Shown here: positions 6,486-14,579 of the stretch, one piece after another
Position numbering within the stretch: position 1 is the first letter of the stretch
Layout of the letters: each line of letters starts with the position of its first letter
From: CAISIP01 sp046594635
Lineage (GTDB): Bacteria; Pseudomonadota; Gammaproteobacteria; Burkholderiales; Burkholderiaceae_C
DNA: 17,898 nucleotides
Direction of reading: 5' to 3'
Assembly (NCBI GenBank): GCA_046594635.1
Contig: JBKJRR010000017.1
Location: forward strand, 1-17,898
Notes under the pieces: generated by a model
Told to the model about the DNA's origin: nothing
Databases searched by the model: none
The model's input: the letters and a program-made list of their open reading frames with translations, nothing else
Position numbers and translations under genes: made by a program

Positions 6486-8597
6486 TCAACGCACTGCGGC
6501 CTTGTCGGCAATCATCTTGGGCGTGATGAACACCAGCATTTCCTGCTTGTTGGCTGTACGCGAGCGGGTCTTGAAAAGGTTGCCAACGCCTGGCAGGTCG
6601 CCCAACACCGGAACCTTGGTTACCGAATCGTTCTCGGTCAGTTCGAAAATGCCACCGATCACGACCGTCCCGCCGTTCTCCACCAAAACCTGCGTCTTGA
6701 TGTGCTTGGTGTTGATCGCAAAACCCGCTGCCGTCGCCTGGCCCACGGTGTCCTTGTTGACGTCCAGATCCAGAATGATGTTGCCTTCAGGTGTGATCTG
6801 AGGCGTGACTTCCAGCTTCAGGTTGGCCTTGCGAAAAGCGATGGAAGTCGCGCCGCTCGACGTGGCCACCTGGTAGGGCAATTCCGTACCCTGTTCAATC
6901 AAGGCCTTGATCTGATCCGCCGTCACGACGCGCGGGCTCGAAACGACCTTGCCTTTGCCATCCGCTTCGAGCGCTGACAACTCAAGGCTGAGGAATCGAT
7001 TGGCTGCCGAGTTGAAGATGGACACCGCCAGCGATGCCGGGCTATAACCATTCTGGCCAATGGCAGGCAAATTCACAAAGCTGCCCGATGTGGTCTGCGC
7101 CGCACCCTCGACGTAAGAAGACCCGAACCCTGCGTTAATTGCACTGCCACCTTGACTGAACACCTTGACGCCACCCGGCGGGTTGACACCACCACCGAGC
7201 TTGATGCCAAGCGACTTGCCAAACGTGTCGGACGCCTCGACGATGCGCGCCTCGATCAGCACCTGACGCACGGGGATATCGAGCTTGGCGATCAATTGCT
7301 GCACCTGCTCGAGCTTTGAAGCGATATCCGTCACGAACAGCTGGTTGGTGCGGGCCTCGGAGATGACGCTGCCACGCGGGCTCAGAATACGCGCGGTATT
7401 GGCGCCACTGGCCCCTCCCCCGGCTGTGAGACTGTTCGCGACTTCCGCTGCTTTCGTGTAGTTCATCTGGAACGATTGGGTGCGCAACGGTTCGAGGTTC
7501 TGCAAGGCAACTATCGACTCGAGTTCGAGTTTTTCCTTGGCATTGATCTCGTCACGTGGCGCGATCCACAACACATTGCCCGTCTTGCGCATGCCCAGAC
7601 CCTTGGCCTGCAAAATGATATCCAGCGCCTGATCCCACGGCACGTCCTGCAGCCGCAAGGTGACCGCACCGGTGACCGAGTCCGATGTGATGATGTTGAA
7701 ATTCGTGAAATCGGCGATCACCTGCAGCAACGAACGCACTTCAATGTTCTGGAAGTTCAGTGACAACTTCTGGCCGCTGTAACCCGGCCCTTGCGTGAGC
7801 TTGGTCGGGTCTTCCTTGCGCGGCTTGATCTCCAGCACGAACTGGTCGTCGCTTTGATAGGCGCTGTGCTCCCATTGACCACTTGGCTCGATCACCATAC
7901 GCACCCGGTCACCGGTCTGGAAGGTGGTTACGGTCTGGATCGGTGTGCCGAAATCGGACACATCCAGGCGCCGGCGCAGGCCTTCCGGCAATGACGACTT
8001 CAGAAACTCGACCACGACCGACTGGCCCTTTGTCTGCACGTCGACACCAACCTGATTGTTGGGCAGTGCTACAACGACGCGACCGGCTCCATCGGCACCA
8101 CGACGGAAGTCCAGATCCTTGATCGGCAAGGTGTCGCGGTTGCGATTTTCGGCAAACACTGGCGCCGGTGACGTTACGGGACTTGCAGCGACAGCGGAAT
8201 CGAGCACAACCAGAAGCGACTTGCCCTGAATCTGCGCCTTGTAAGCCGTGGGTTGCTTTAGGTTGAGCACCACTCTCGTGCGATCGCCGGCCTGCACGAC
8301 ACTGATGGAGCGCAGGTTGCCCTGGTTGACGTCTACCGTAGAGCGTCCCATCGCGTTCGACACACCGGGGAAATCCAGCGCAATTCGAGCTGGCGATTGA
8401 ATGGCAAAGCCGGTGGGAACGGCCGTCAGGGGCTGGGACAGATCGATGCGGATGACCTCACTGCCGCCTTGAACGGAACCAGACACCGACTCGATCGCGG
8501 TTTGCGCGATGGACGACAGAGACAATACGGTCACTGCCAGTGCGACCAGTAGCCGCTTCCAGCACGACATGGCCGCGTTCCCGGGTTGATTCATCAT
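6486..8597 (-). CDS. pilQ: Type IV pilus secretin PilQ
   Basis: PilQ is the outer-membrane ring through which the type IV pilus (and often transforming DNA) passes. From the ATG at 8597 it has 703 residues. A signal peptide spans about residues 10-33 (KRLLVALAVTVLSLSSIA core). Two AMIN peptidoglycan-binding domains follow (about 46-133 and 157-256). Next come the N0/STN domain (about 278-348, containing SLLQVIADFTNFNIITSD), an N1/NolW domain (about 373-445) and the secretin barrel domain (about 545-695). The signature VPVLGDLPGVGNLFK is at 662-676. The start overlaps the pilP stop (ATGA) and has AGGAG 8 bases upstream. Candidate starts at 8642 (inside pilP) and 8570 are less likely. Length and domain order are normal. 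Confidence 0.95.
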   Translation of the reverse strand: MMNQPGNAAMSCWKRLLVALAVTVLSLSSIAQTAIESVSGSVQGGSEVIRIDLSQPLTAVPTGFAIQSPARIALDFPGVSNAMGRSTVDVNQGNLRSISVVQAGDRTRVVLNLKQPTAYKAQIQGKSLLVVLDSAVAASPVTSPAPVFAENRNRDTLPIKDLDFRRGADGAGRVVVALPNNQVGVDVQTKGQSVVVEFLKSSLPEGLRRRLDVSDFGTPIQTVTTFQTGDRVRMVIEPSGQWEHSAYQSDDQFVLEIKPRKEDPTKLTQGPGYSGQKLSLNFQNIEVRSLLQVIADFTNFNIITSDSVTGAVTLRLQDVPWDQALDIILQAKGLGMRKTGNVLWIAPRDEINAKEKLELESIVALQNLEPLRTQSFQMNYTKAAEVANSLTAGGGASGANTARILSPRGSVISEARTNQLFVTDIASKLEQVQQLIAKLDIPVRQVLIEARIVEASDTFGKSLGIKLGGGVNPPGGVKVFSQGGSAINAGFGSSYVEGAAQTTSGSFVNLPAIGQNGYSPASLAVSIFNSAANRFLSLELSALEADGKGKVVSSPRVVTADQIKALIEQGTELPYQVATSSGATSIAFRKANLKLEVTPQITPEGNIILDLDVNKDTVGQATAAGFAINTKHIKTQVLVENGGTVVIGGIFELTENDSVTKVPVLGDLPGVGNLFKTRSRTANKQEMLVFITPKMIADKAAVR

Positions 8598-9136
8598 TTT
8601 GCCCTCTCCTGAAGTTGCAGCGCGGCTGAGCGCTCTATCCATTCGCCCACAGCGTCCTGCACGATTTCGCGCAAGGCAACCTCTGTCTCGTCAATTTTCA
8701 TTACACGTCCGTAGTTCTGACCCAGGTAGTCGCCGGGACGCACCTGGTACAGCAGGTTGTTGACCCGAATCAGTGCAACAGGCTTGCTGGCGCGCACCAT
8801 GCTGCCCACCATCACCATGGTGTCCAGCGGGTAGGCTTCGAGCGCCTGCTTGCGCCGCGCCAGCTCCGGTGCGACCAAGGCACTGTTGGCAACCGACTTT
8901 CCGCCGTCGCGCTTGAGGGCCTGGGCCAGTTTTTCCTTGTCAAAAGGGTCAACCGATGCGACCTGCTCGTATCCTTGCGGCACGAATACCTTGGGTTCGG
9001 AAATAGGCACGATCTTCGGAACAATCGAATTGCGTTGATCCGCCATCCACTTCTGAAGGTCGTCGTTGTCTGCACCACCACAAGCCGACAACGCCAGCAC
9101 GCCAAGCATCGTGACCAGAATTCGGGCTCGCATCAT
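8594..9136 (-). CDS. pilP: Type IV pilus assembly lipoprotein PilP
   Basis: This 180-residue inner-membrane lipoprotein links the PilN/PilO platform to the PilQ secretin. The signal sequence MMRARILVTMLGVLALSACG has an LSAC lipobox, with lipidation at Cys19. A low-complexity linker (about 20-75) contains VDPFDKEKL. The conserved C-terminal beta domain follows: LDTMVMVGSM, ALIRVNNLLYQVRPGDYLGQNYGRV and a final EWIERSAALQLQE. That domain contacts PilQ N0. The ATG overlaps the pilO stop (ATGA). The stop overlaps the pilQ start in the same way. Length and layout match the family. Confidence 0.93.
   Translation of the reverse strand: MMRARILVTMLGVLALSACGGADNDDLQKWMADQRNSIVPKIVPISEPKVFVPQGYEQVASVDPFDKEKLAQALKRDGGKSVANSALVAPELARRKQALEAYPLDTMVMVGSMVRASKPVALIRVNNLLYQVRPGDYLGQNYGRVMKIDETEVALREIVQDAVGEWIERSAALQLQERAK
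8606..8610 (-). promoter_or_regulatory. Shine-Dalgarno AGGAG for pilQ
   Basis: AGGAG on the minus strand lies 8 bases before ATG 8597, within the last codons of pilP. It favours 8597 over the longer frame from 8642. Confidence 0.7.
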
Positions 9137-9798
9137 TTCTTGGCCCCACCCGCTTTGCGTTGCGCCGCGACTTCCGTGGTGTCAAGATAACGGAAGGTCT
9201 TGGCAGTGGCCTCCATTAGCAGGCTACCGTCGGGCTTCGGCGTGATCGTCAAGTTGTTCAAGGTCACGATGCGGGACAAATTCGCGATGTCTGAGGCAAA
9301 GGCCCCCATGTCGTGGTAACGACCACTGACGCGCAGAGAAATTGGCAGTTCCGCATAATAATCGCGCACAAAAATCTGGCCCGGTCGGAACAATTCAAAC
9401 TGCAGACTACGTCCCAGCCCTGCCTGGTTGATGTCGGACAGCAAGGCATCCATCTCGGCTTTGCTGGGCAACTGCTTCTCGAGCTGAGTGACGTATTGGA
9501 GGACCTGTTCGCGCTGCTTGCGCAGGACGTCCAGGTTGACGGCCTTGGCCAGTTTGAACTTGTAATCTTCCCGCAGCTTTACCTCTTTTGCCTGCTCTGC
9601 TTGAAGTTCCACTTCGGAATCCGTAAGCCATGCAAACCAGAGGCCGGTCACAACCGCAACCACCACGGCCACCAACATGCTGTAGCGTGGCAGCGCCGGC
9701 CACACCGACGGATCTTTAGGATCAAGTCCACGAAACTGCCCCAGGAGTCTTTCCTGAAGCGCCTGAAAATCGAACTTCATGGAGCGTTTACTTGCCAT
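9133..9798 (-). CDS. pilO: Type IV pilus inner-membrane alignment protein PilO
   Basis: This 221-residue bitopic protein pairs with PilN in the inner membrane. A cytoplasmic segment (1-39) leads into a single transmembrane helix (about 41-58). A coiled coil follows (about 62-112, rich in K/E/Q heptads), then a periplasmic ferredoxin-like domain with RPGQIFVRDYYAELPISLRV and DIANLSRIVTLNNL. The ATG at 9798 has GAGGG (9806-9810) 7 bases upstream; an internal ATG six codons later is the alternative. It starts 12 bases after the pilN stop and its stop overlaps the pilP start. Confidence 0.93.
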   Translation of the reverse strand: MASKRSMKFDFQALQERLLGQFRGLDPKDPSVWPALPRYSMLVAVVVAVVTGLWFAWLTDSEVELQAEQAKEVKLREDYKFKLAKAVNLDVLRKQREQVLQYVTQLEKQLPSKAEMDALLSDINQAGLGRSLQFELFRPGQIFVRDYYAELPISLRVSGRYHDMGAFASDIANLSRIVTLNNLTITPKPDGSLLMEATAKTFRYLDTTEVAAQRKAGGAKK

Positions 9799-9810
9799 TT
9801 TGCCGCCCTC

Positions 9811-10449
9811 TTATTTTTTGACCGGCGCTGCCGCGGGCGCTGCAACTGCTGCAGTCGTCTGCGGCGGTTGAGCGAGCTTTTGCACCTCGCTGGCACGATT
9901 GAGTTGCACCCGCATGGAGAAATTGGCCACGCGCTTGACGTCGCGCGGTGACAGAGTCACCGTGCCGGCGACGATCTCGACCAGTTCCGGCTTGGAGAAC
10001 CAAGGGGTCCCGCCGGACAGATTGCGCAACAATTCGGACACCCGCTCGTTCGACTGGGCCACCCCCTGCAAGGTGACCGTCTGACGGTCCTGACGCATCG
10101 TTGCAATGAAGACTCCGTCGGGAATCTGCTTGACCAGTTCAGACATCAGATGCACCGGCACATTGCGGTCCGCCTGCAGATCTTCGACCGCCTGCTGACG
10201 CGCCCGCAAAGCGGCGATTTCCGACTCCAGACTGGCGATGTCCTTGATCTGACCTTCCAATCGTTTGATCTCCGACGTCAAGGTCGTATTGCGCCCCTGC
10301 TGTTCGGATATCCGGCCCTCGAACCACAGGAAGATCATTCCGGCGATCAGCCCGCCTAAAAGAAAGGCAGAGCCCAGGCTGACATTGAAGGCGTCGCGCC
10401 GTTGCTTTCGCGCGGCCTCTCTGTGCGGTAACAGGTTGATCAGAATCAC
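9811..10449 (-). CDS. pilN: Type IV pilus inner-membrane protein PilN
   Basis: This 212-residue partner of PilO carries the PilM-docking peptide INLLPHRE at residues 4-11. Family members use this N-terminal peptide to bind the PilM groove in the cytoplasm. A transmembrane helix (about 24-43) precedes a coiled coil (about 48-95) and a periplasmic domain (VFIATMRQDRQTVTLQGVAQ and following). The last 20 residues are Ala/Pro/Thr-rich and look unstructured. The start is GTG and overlaps the pilM stop as GTGA, an arrangement suited to termination-reinitiation and matched expression with PilM. Confidence 0.93.
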   Translation of the reverse strand: MILINLLPHREAARKQRRDAFNVSLGSAFLLGGLIAGMIFLWFEGRISEQQGRNTTLTSEIKRLEGQIKDIASLESEIAALRARQQAVEDLQADRNVPVHLMSELVKQIPDGVFIATMRQDRQTVTLQGVAQSNERVSELLRNLSGGTPWFSKPELVEIVAGTVTLSPRDVKRVANFSMRVQLNRASEVQKLAQPPQTTAAVAAPAAAPVKK

Positions 10450-11525
10450 TGCGTAAACCTCCGCAATGCGAGTCCGCAGGACGTCAGGTAGGACGGTGCC
10501 TCGCGGGTCATCTTCTTGAGTCGCACATCACTGCCGATTTCCATGCCATCAAATGGGTTCACGAGGCTGCAACTGAACGACGAATGCTTGGTCACCGCCG
10601 CTGTCAAGCCCGGCAAAGCAGATGATCCGCCGGCAAGCAGGATGTGGTCAACCTTGTTGTGGGGTGTGCTGGTGAAGAAAAACTGCAACGCACGGCCGAT
10701 CTCCTGAACCATGCTCTCGACAAACGGGCGCAGCACGCTGGAGTCGTAGTCGTCGGGCAGTTCGCCACTGCGCTTCTTGGATTCAGCTTCCTCCGGAGAG
10801 AAACCATATTGGCGTACGATCAGTTGGGTCAACTGCGCACCGCCGAAAGCCTGATCTCTATCGTAAAGAACCTCATCGTCGCGGATGACCTGCATGCTGG
10901 TGGTCAGCGCACCGACCTCGAACAAGGCCACGATGGTCCCTGCGCCATTGTTCGGCAGACTCTCGATCAGGCGCGATGTGGCCAGACGGGAAGCATAGGA
11001 CTCGACATCCACCACCACTGGCTTGAGGCCCGCGGCTTCAGCCAGACCCTGGATATCCTGGACTTTTTCACGCCGCGATGCAGCGATCAGCACGTCAAGG
11101 TCACCGACCGACGATGAACTTGGGCCGACGACACAGAAGTCCAGACTGACCTCGTCGAGCGGGAACGGGATGTACTGGTTCGCCTCGGCCTCGACCTGAA
11201 CCTCCAGCTCCATGTCAGACAGGCCACCTGGCAACACGATGCGCTTGGTGATCACCGCCGACGGCGGCAAGGCCATGGCAACATTCTTGGTCTTTGTGCC
11301 ACTCTTTTTGACCAGGCGGCGCATGGCCTCTGCCACTTCGTCGAATTTTTCGACATTGCCGTCGGTGATCCAGCCCCGCTCCAGTGGCTCGATGGCACAA
11401 CGCTCCAGCACCAGATTGCCTGATTTGTCGCGTCCCAACTCCACCAGTTTGACGCTGGAAGAACTGATGTCGAGACCCAGCAACGGGGGTGGCTGACGAC
11501 TGAACAACGATCCCAAAGAGATCAA
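10446..11525 (-). CDS. pilM: Type IV pilus actin-like ATPase fold protein PilM
   Basis: This is a cytoplasmic FtsA/actin-like protein that binds ATP and the PilN tail, forming the base of the alignment complex. I place the start at TTG 11525, giving MISLGSLFSRQPPPLLGLD and 359 residues. AGGGGA (11531-11536) lies 5 bases upstream, and betaproteobacterial PilM proteins commonly begin this way. The longest frame starts at another TTG (11540) with no ribosome binding site. The phosphate-1 motif GLDISSSSVKLVEL begins at about residue 17 and the adenosine motif LLAGGSSALPG at about 296. It is the first gene of the pil-aro run. A promoter candidate and a leader hairpin lie upstream. Confidence 0.94.
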   Translation of the reverse strand: MISLGSLFSRQPPPLLGLDISSSSVKLVELGRDKSGNLVLERCAIEPLERGWITDGNVEKFDEVAEAMRRLVKKSGTKTKNVAMALPPSAVITKRIVLPGGLSDMELEVQVEAEANQYIPFPLDEVSLDFCVVGPSSSSVGDLDVLIAASRREKVQDIQGLAEAAGLKPVVVDVESYASRLATSRLIESLPNNGAGTIVALFEVGALTTSMQVIRDDEVLYDRDQAFGGAQLTQLIVRQYGFSPEEAESKKRSGELPDDYDSSVLRPFVESMVQEIGRALQFFFTSTPHNKVDHILLAGGSSALPGLTAAVTKHSSFSCSLVNPFDGMEIGSDVRLKKMTREAPSYLTSCGLALRRFTQ

Positions 11526-11530
11526 GGCTA

Positions 11531-11536
11531 TCCCCT
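11531..11536 (-). promoter_or_regulatory. Shine-Dalgarno AGGGGA deciding the pilM TTG start
   Basis: AGGGGA on the minus strand is 5 bases before TTG 11525. It lies between that codon and the competing TTG 11540, so it can serve only the former. Confidence 0.65.
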
Positions 11537-11543
11537 GCAAGAT

Positions 11544-11560
11544 GCCGATTGAGAATCGGC
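11544..11560 (-). other. Perfect hairpin in the pilM leader
   Basis: GCCGATT (11544-11550) and AATCGGC (11554-11560) form a 7-base perfect inverted repeat with a 3-base loop. It ends 7 bases before the pilM Shine-Dalgarno. It could be an operator at the DNA level or a leader stem in the RNA; there is no U-run to make it a terminator. Confidence 0.5.
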
Positions 11561-11581
11561 GAAACTTAAGACTTCACTTGA

Positions 11582-11610
11582 ATGCTATCAGTAAGCTCCT
11601 TGTCCCGCAA
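11582..11610 (-). promoter_or_regulatory. Candidate sigma-70 promoter for the pilM run
   Basis: On the minus strand TTGCGG (11610-11605) and TAGCAT (11587-11582) are separated by exactly 17 bases. Each matches consensus at about four of six positions. Transcription would begin near 11575, giving a leader of about 50 bases that contains the hairpin at 11544-11560. It is the best match I saw by eye in the 267-base intergenic region, but it is weak. Confidence 0.35.
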
Positions 11611-11761
11611 AGGAATTTCCTGATTTGGGCACCCTCGAACGTTGCCAAAAGCAGACGGTTACATTTTCCGCGTAACGGGGGCCGGACAATTGCCGCCATC
11701 AACAGGAGCGCTGACGACAACCGGCACCAGATGCCGCGAGCGATCGCCACAAGTCCGTTTT

Positions 11762-11767
11762 TATAAT
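11762..11767 (+). promoter_or_regulatory. -10 element TATAAT upstream of ponA
   Basis: A perfect TATAAT lies 25 bases before the ponA ATG, predicting a start near 11774 and a leader of about 19 bases. No convincing -35 box sits 16-18 bases upstream. GAAGGA (11784-11789) serves as the ribosome binding site, 3 bases from the ATG. Elsewhere in 11526-11761 I see only the pilM leader elements. Confidence 0.5.
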
Positions 11768-11792
11768 ATCGGCGCGCCCTTACGAAGGATTT

Positions 11793-14204
11793 ATGTCACG
11801 AAAACCGAATTCCACCGACAACGAAACGGCGCAGCTGCCCCAAGCATCGGTCCCGCCTGTGTGGTTCAGCGTACTGCGCATCCTGCGATGGATGGTCGGA
11901 CTGGCGATTGCCGGTGCGGCATCCCTGGCGCTGGTCATCGCCATTGCGTTGGCCGTTGCGTTCCCTAATCTTCCCGATGTATCCGCCCTGTCCGACTACC
12001 GCCCGATCCTGCCACTGCGCGTCTATTCGTCGGATGGCATGCTGCTTGGTGAGTTCGGCGAAGAGCGGCGCAACCTGACTCGGCTCAAGGATATGCCGAA
12101 GCTCATGACCGACGCCGTGCTGGCGATCGAAGACACGCGCTTTTATGAACATGGCGGCGTCGACTACAAGGGCATGATGCGTGCAGCGCTGGCCAACCTG
12201 GGCAATCTCAAGAGCCAGGGTGCGTCGACCATCACCATGCAGGTGGCGCGCAATGTCTATCTGTCCTCTGAAAAGACCTATACCCGCAAGATTTATGAGG
12301 TGTTGCTCACCTTCAAACTGGAGCACTTGCTGACCAAGGACCAGATCCTGGAAATCTACATGAACCAGATTTTCCTGGGCAATCGGGCCTTCGGCTTTGC
12401 CGCTGCCAGCGAAGCCTATTTCGACAAGCCCCTGAAGAACATCACGATTGCCGAGGCGGCCATGCTGGCCGGCCTGCCCAAGGCACCTGGCACCAACAAT
12501 CCGATTCGCAATCCCAAACGCGCACGGGCCAGGCAATTGACCGTGATCGACCGCATGCTGGAAACCGGCTTCATCACCGCGCAGCAAGCCGACATGGCTC
12601 GCAGCGAAAAGCTCAAGCTCAAGGGTGGTCCTGACGCGGTGCGGGTACATGCCGAATACGTGGCCGAAACCGTGCGGCAACTGGTGTATGCCCAGTATGG
12701 AAGCGAAACCTACACGCGCGGCCTGAACGTCTACACCACCATCAAGTCCACCGATCAGGACGTCGCCTACAAGGCACTGCGGCGCGGCATCATGGATTTC
12801 GAACGGCGCCAGGTCTACCGCGGGCCGGAAAGGTTCATCGACCTGCCGGCATCCGACCAGCAGTCCATTGACGATGCCATCGACGAGGCACTGGACGGTC
12901 ATCCAGACAACGGCGATGTGATGTCGGCCGTGGTGCTGGACGTCAATGCCAAGTTGATCAAGGCGATACGCCAGAACGGCGAAACCCTGGAAATCACCGG
13001 CGAGGGGCTGGAGCCGGCGCGCTCGGGGCTGTCGGACAAGGCACCGCCCAACATCAAGATCCGGCCCGGCGCCGTGATCAGGGTGGCCAGGACCGCCAAG
13101 GGCGGCTGGGAAATCACGCAGTTGCCAGAGGTCGAAGGCGCTTTTGTGGCGATGGATCCGCGCAACGGCGCCATCAAGGCACTTGTGGGCGGCTTCGACT
13201 ACGAAAAGAACAAGTTCAACCATGTCACGCAGGCCTGGCGCCAGCCGGGGTCCAGCTTCAAACCGTTCATCTATTCGGCTGCACTGGAAAAGGGGTTCAC
13301 GCCGGCGACGGTGATCAACGATGCACCATTGTTTTTCGACTCCGGCGTGACCGGTGGTGCGCCGTGGGAGCCCAAGAACTACGACGGCAAGTTCGATGGA
13401 CCCATGACCTTGCGCACCGGCCTGGCCAAGTCCAAGAACATGGTCTCGATCCGGGTTTTGCAGGCCGTCGGCACCCAGTACGCCCGCGACTGGGCCATCC
13501 GCTTCGGTTTCGATGAAGACAAGAACCTGCCTTATCTCACGCTGGCGCTGGGTGCCGGCTCGGTGACACCAATGCAGATGGTCGGCGCCTATTCGGTATT
13601 TGCCAACGGCGGGTTTCGTGTCAATCCGTGGCTGATCAGCAAGGTCACGGAACAGACCGGCAAGGTGCTGATGGAAAACAAACCGCCGCTGCTCGATGAA
13701 ACTGTGCGCGCCATCGATGTGCGCAACGCCTTCATGATGACCAGCCTGCTGCAGGAAGTCACCCGCTCGGGCACGGCTGCGCGCGCGCAGGCCACGCTCA
13801 AGCGCAGCGACCTGTTTGGCAAGACCGGCACCACCAACGACTCGATGGATGCCTGGTTCGCCGGCTTCCAGCCCGGCCTGGTTGCCGTCACCTGGATGGG
13901 ATATGACACCCCGCGCAAACTCGGTAGCAACTCTCTGGCCACCGGCGGTGGCCTGAGCCTGCCGATCTGGATTTCCTACATGGAGCATGCCCTCAAGGAT
14001 GTGCCGGTCGTGCAATACACGGCGCCCGAGGGTGTGGTCAATACGGGCGGCGAGTGGTATTACCGCGAATTCGCCTACGGCAACGGTGTGAGCAGTCTGG
14101 GCATGCAGGACGCGCACCAGGGCAAGGCGCTCAGCGGTGATCAGGCCGCGCCACCCGCAGAAGAACGCAACCGAATCCTTGACCTATTCCGCAACGCTCG
14201 GTAA
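11793..14204 (+). CDS. ponA: Penicillin-binding protein 1A, bifunctional glycosyltransferase/transpeptidase
   Basis: This 803-residue class A PBP polymerises lipid II glycan chains and cross-links the peptides in the periplasm. A cytoplasmic tail (1-25) precedes one membrane anchor (about 28-57). The GT51 domain (about 80-260) shows EDTRFYEHGGVD with catalytic Glu113, and STITMQVARN and EIYMNQIFLGNRAFG blocks. An inserted OB-like/linker region (about 310-445) is followed by the transpeptidase domain. That domain has GSSFKPF with nucleophile Ser487 and Lys490, SKNM (547-550) and KTGTTNDSMDAW (677-688). Length is normal for Gram-negative PBP1A. It is divergent from pilM, an arrangement widespread in beta- and gammaproteobacteria. 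mrcA is a synonym. Confidence 0.95.
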   Translation: MSRKPNSTDNETAQLPQASVPPVWFSVLRILRWMVGLAIAGAASLALVIAIALAVAFPNLPDVSALSDYRPILPLRVYSSDGMLLGEFGEERRNLTRLKDMPKLMTDAVLAIEDTRFYEHGGVDYKGMMRAALANLGNLKSQGASTITMQVARNVYLSSEKTYTRKIYEVLLTFKLEHLLTKDQILEIYMNQIFLGNRAFGFAAASEAYFDKPLKNITIAEAAMLAGLPKAPGTNNPIRNPKRARARQLTVIDRMLETGFITAQQADMARSEKLKLKGGPDAVRVHAEYVAETVRQLVYAQYGSETYTRGLNVYTTIKSTDQDVAYKALRRGIMDFERRQVYRGPERFIDLPASDQQSIDDAIDEALDGHPDNGDVMSAVVLDVNAKLIKAIRQNGETLEITGEGLEPARSGLSDKAPPNIKIRPGAVIRVARTAKGGWEITQLPEVEGAFVAMDPRNGAIKALVGGFDYEKNKFNHVTQAWRQPGSSFKPFIYSAALEKGFTPATVINDAPLFFDSGVTGGAPWEPKNYDGKFDGPMTLRTGLAKSKNMVSIRVLQAVGTQYARDWAIRFGFDEDKNLPYLTLALGAGSVTPMQMVGAYSVFANGGFRVNPWLISKVTEQTGKVLMENKPPLLDETVRAIDVRNAFMMTSLLQEVTRSGTAARAQATLKRSDLFGKTGTTNDSMDAWFAGFQPGLVAVTWMGYDTPRKLGSNSLATGGGLSLPIWISYMEHALKDVPVVQYTAPEGVVNTGGEWYYREFAYGNGVSSLGMQDAHQGKALSGDQAAPPAEERNRILDLFRNAR

Positions 14205-14225
14205 CGCGTCCGGTCAGTCGCCCGC

Positions 14226-14567
14226 TTACCCGCCCGGCAATGGCTTGAACACCAACGGCCAGCCGCTTTGCGCGCTGGCCTCCTGGGACAGATGGGCGAA
14301 GAACTCGCCCTGCCCCTTGGTATCCATCCACTTCTGGCCATCGAAACGGAAGTGATACCCGCCACTGCGAGAAGCCAGCCAGACCTCCTGCAAAGGCTTT
14401 TGCAGGTTCACGACGATTTCGCCACCTGCAGGGAACGCGAGAGTCACCATGCTGCCCACCCTTTGGTTGTCGATGTCGGCATCGGTCTGCTCGTTGATCC
14501 GATCGCAACCCGATTCGACTGCGGCGAGGACCCGTTCGGCCCGGTCCATGAATTCTGGGTCGGTCAT
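14226..14567 (-). CDS. cyaY: Bacterial frataxin CyaY
   Basis: This 113-residue iron-binding frataxin modulates iron-sulfur cluster assembly at the IscS cysteine desulfurase. The ATG at 14567 gives MTDPEFMDRAERVL, matching the start of E. coli CyaY; an in-frame ATG at 14597 would add 10 unrelated residues. Visible family features are an acidic first helix region with DADIDNQRVG, LAFPAGGEIVVNLQKPLQEVWLA and GGYHFRFDGQKWMDTKG. A weak GGTGA precedes the start. It converges on ponA with a 21-base gap and faces lptM, with only 12 bases between start codons. Confidence 0.93.
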   Translation of the reverse strand: MTDPEFMDRAERVLAAVESGCDRINEQTDADIDNQRVGSMVTLAFPAGGEIVVNLQKPLQEVWLASRSGGYHFRFDGQKWMDTKGQGEFFAHLSQEASAQSGWPLVFKPLPGG

Positions 14568-14573
14568 TACAAT
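14568..14573 (+). promoter_or_regulatory. Candidate -10 TACAAT for lptM-lysA
   Basis: TACAAT matches TATAAT at five of six positions and lies between the two divergent start codons. Transcription would start about 6-8 bases downstream, at or next to the lptM ATG at 14580, which would make a leaderless mRNA. No good -35 is visible. This is consistent with the absence of a Shine-Dalgarno before lptM. Confidence 0.3.
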
Positions 14574-14579
14574 TTCACC

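Noticed and set aside
11796..14117. 773-codon open frame on the minus strand opposite ponA
   Set aside because: The plus strand carries every PBP1A catalytic motif in order. The antisense product is His/Gln/Arg/Gly-rich with no recognisable fold. In GC-rich genes the codon-aligned antisense frame stays open because ponA rarely uses codons that read as stops in reverse.
14200..14230. Possible terminator hairpin between convergent ponA and cyaY (GGTAA/TTACC with adjoining GCG/CGC)
   Set aside because: The stem has a bulge, a 14-base loop and no T-run. It is too weak to call.
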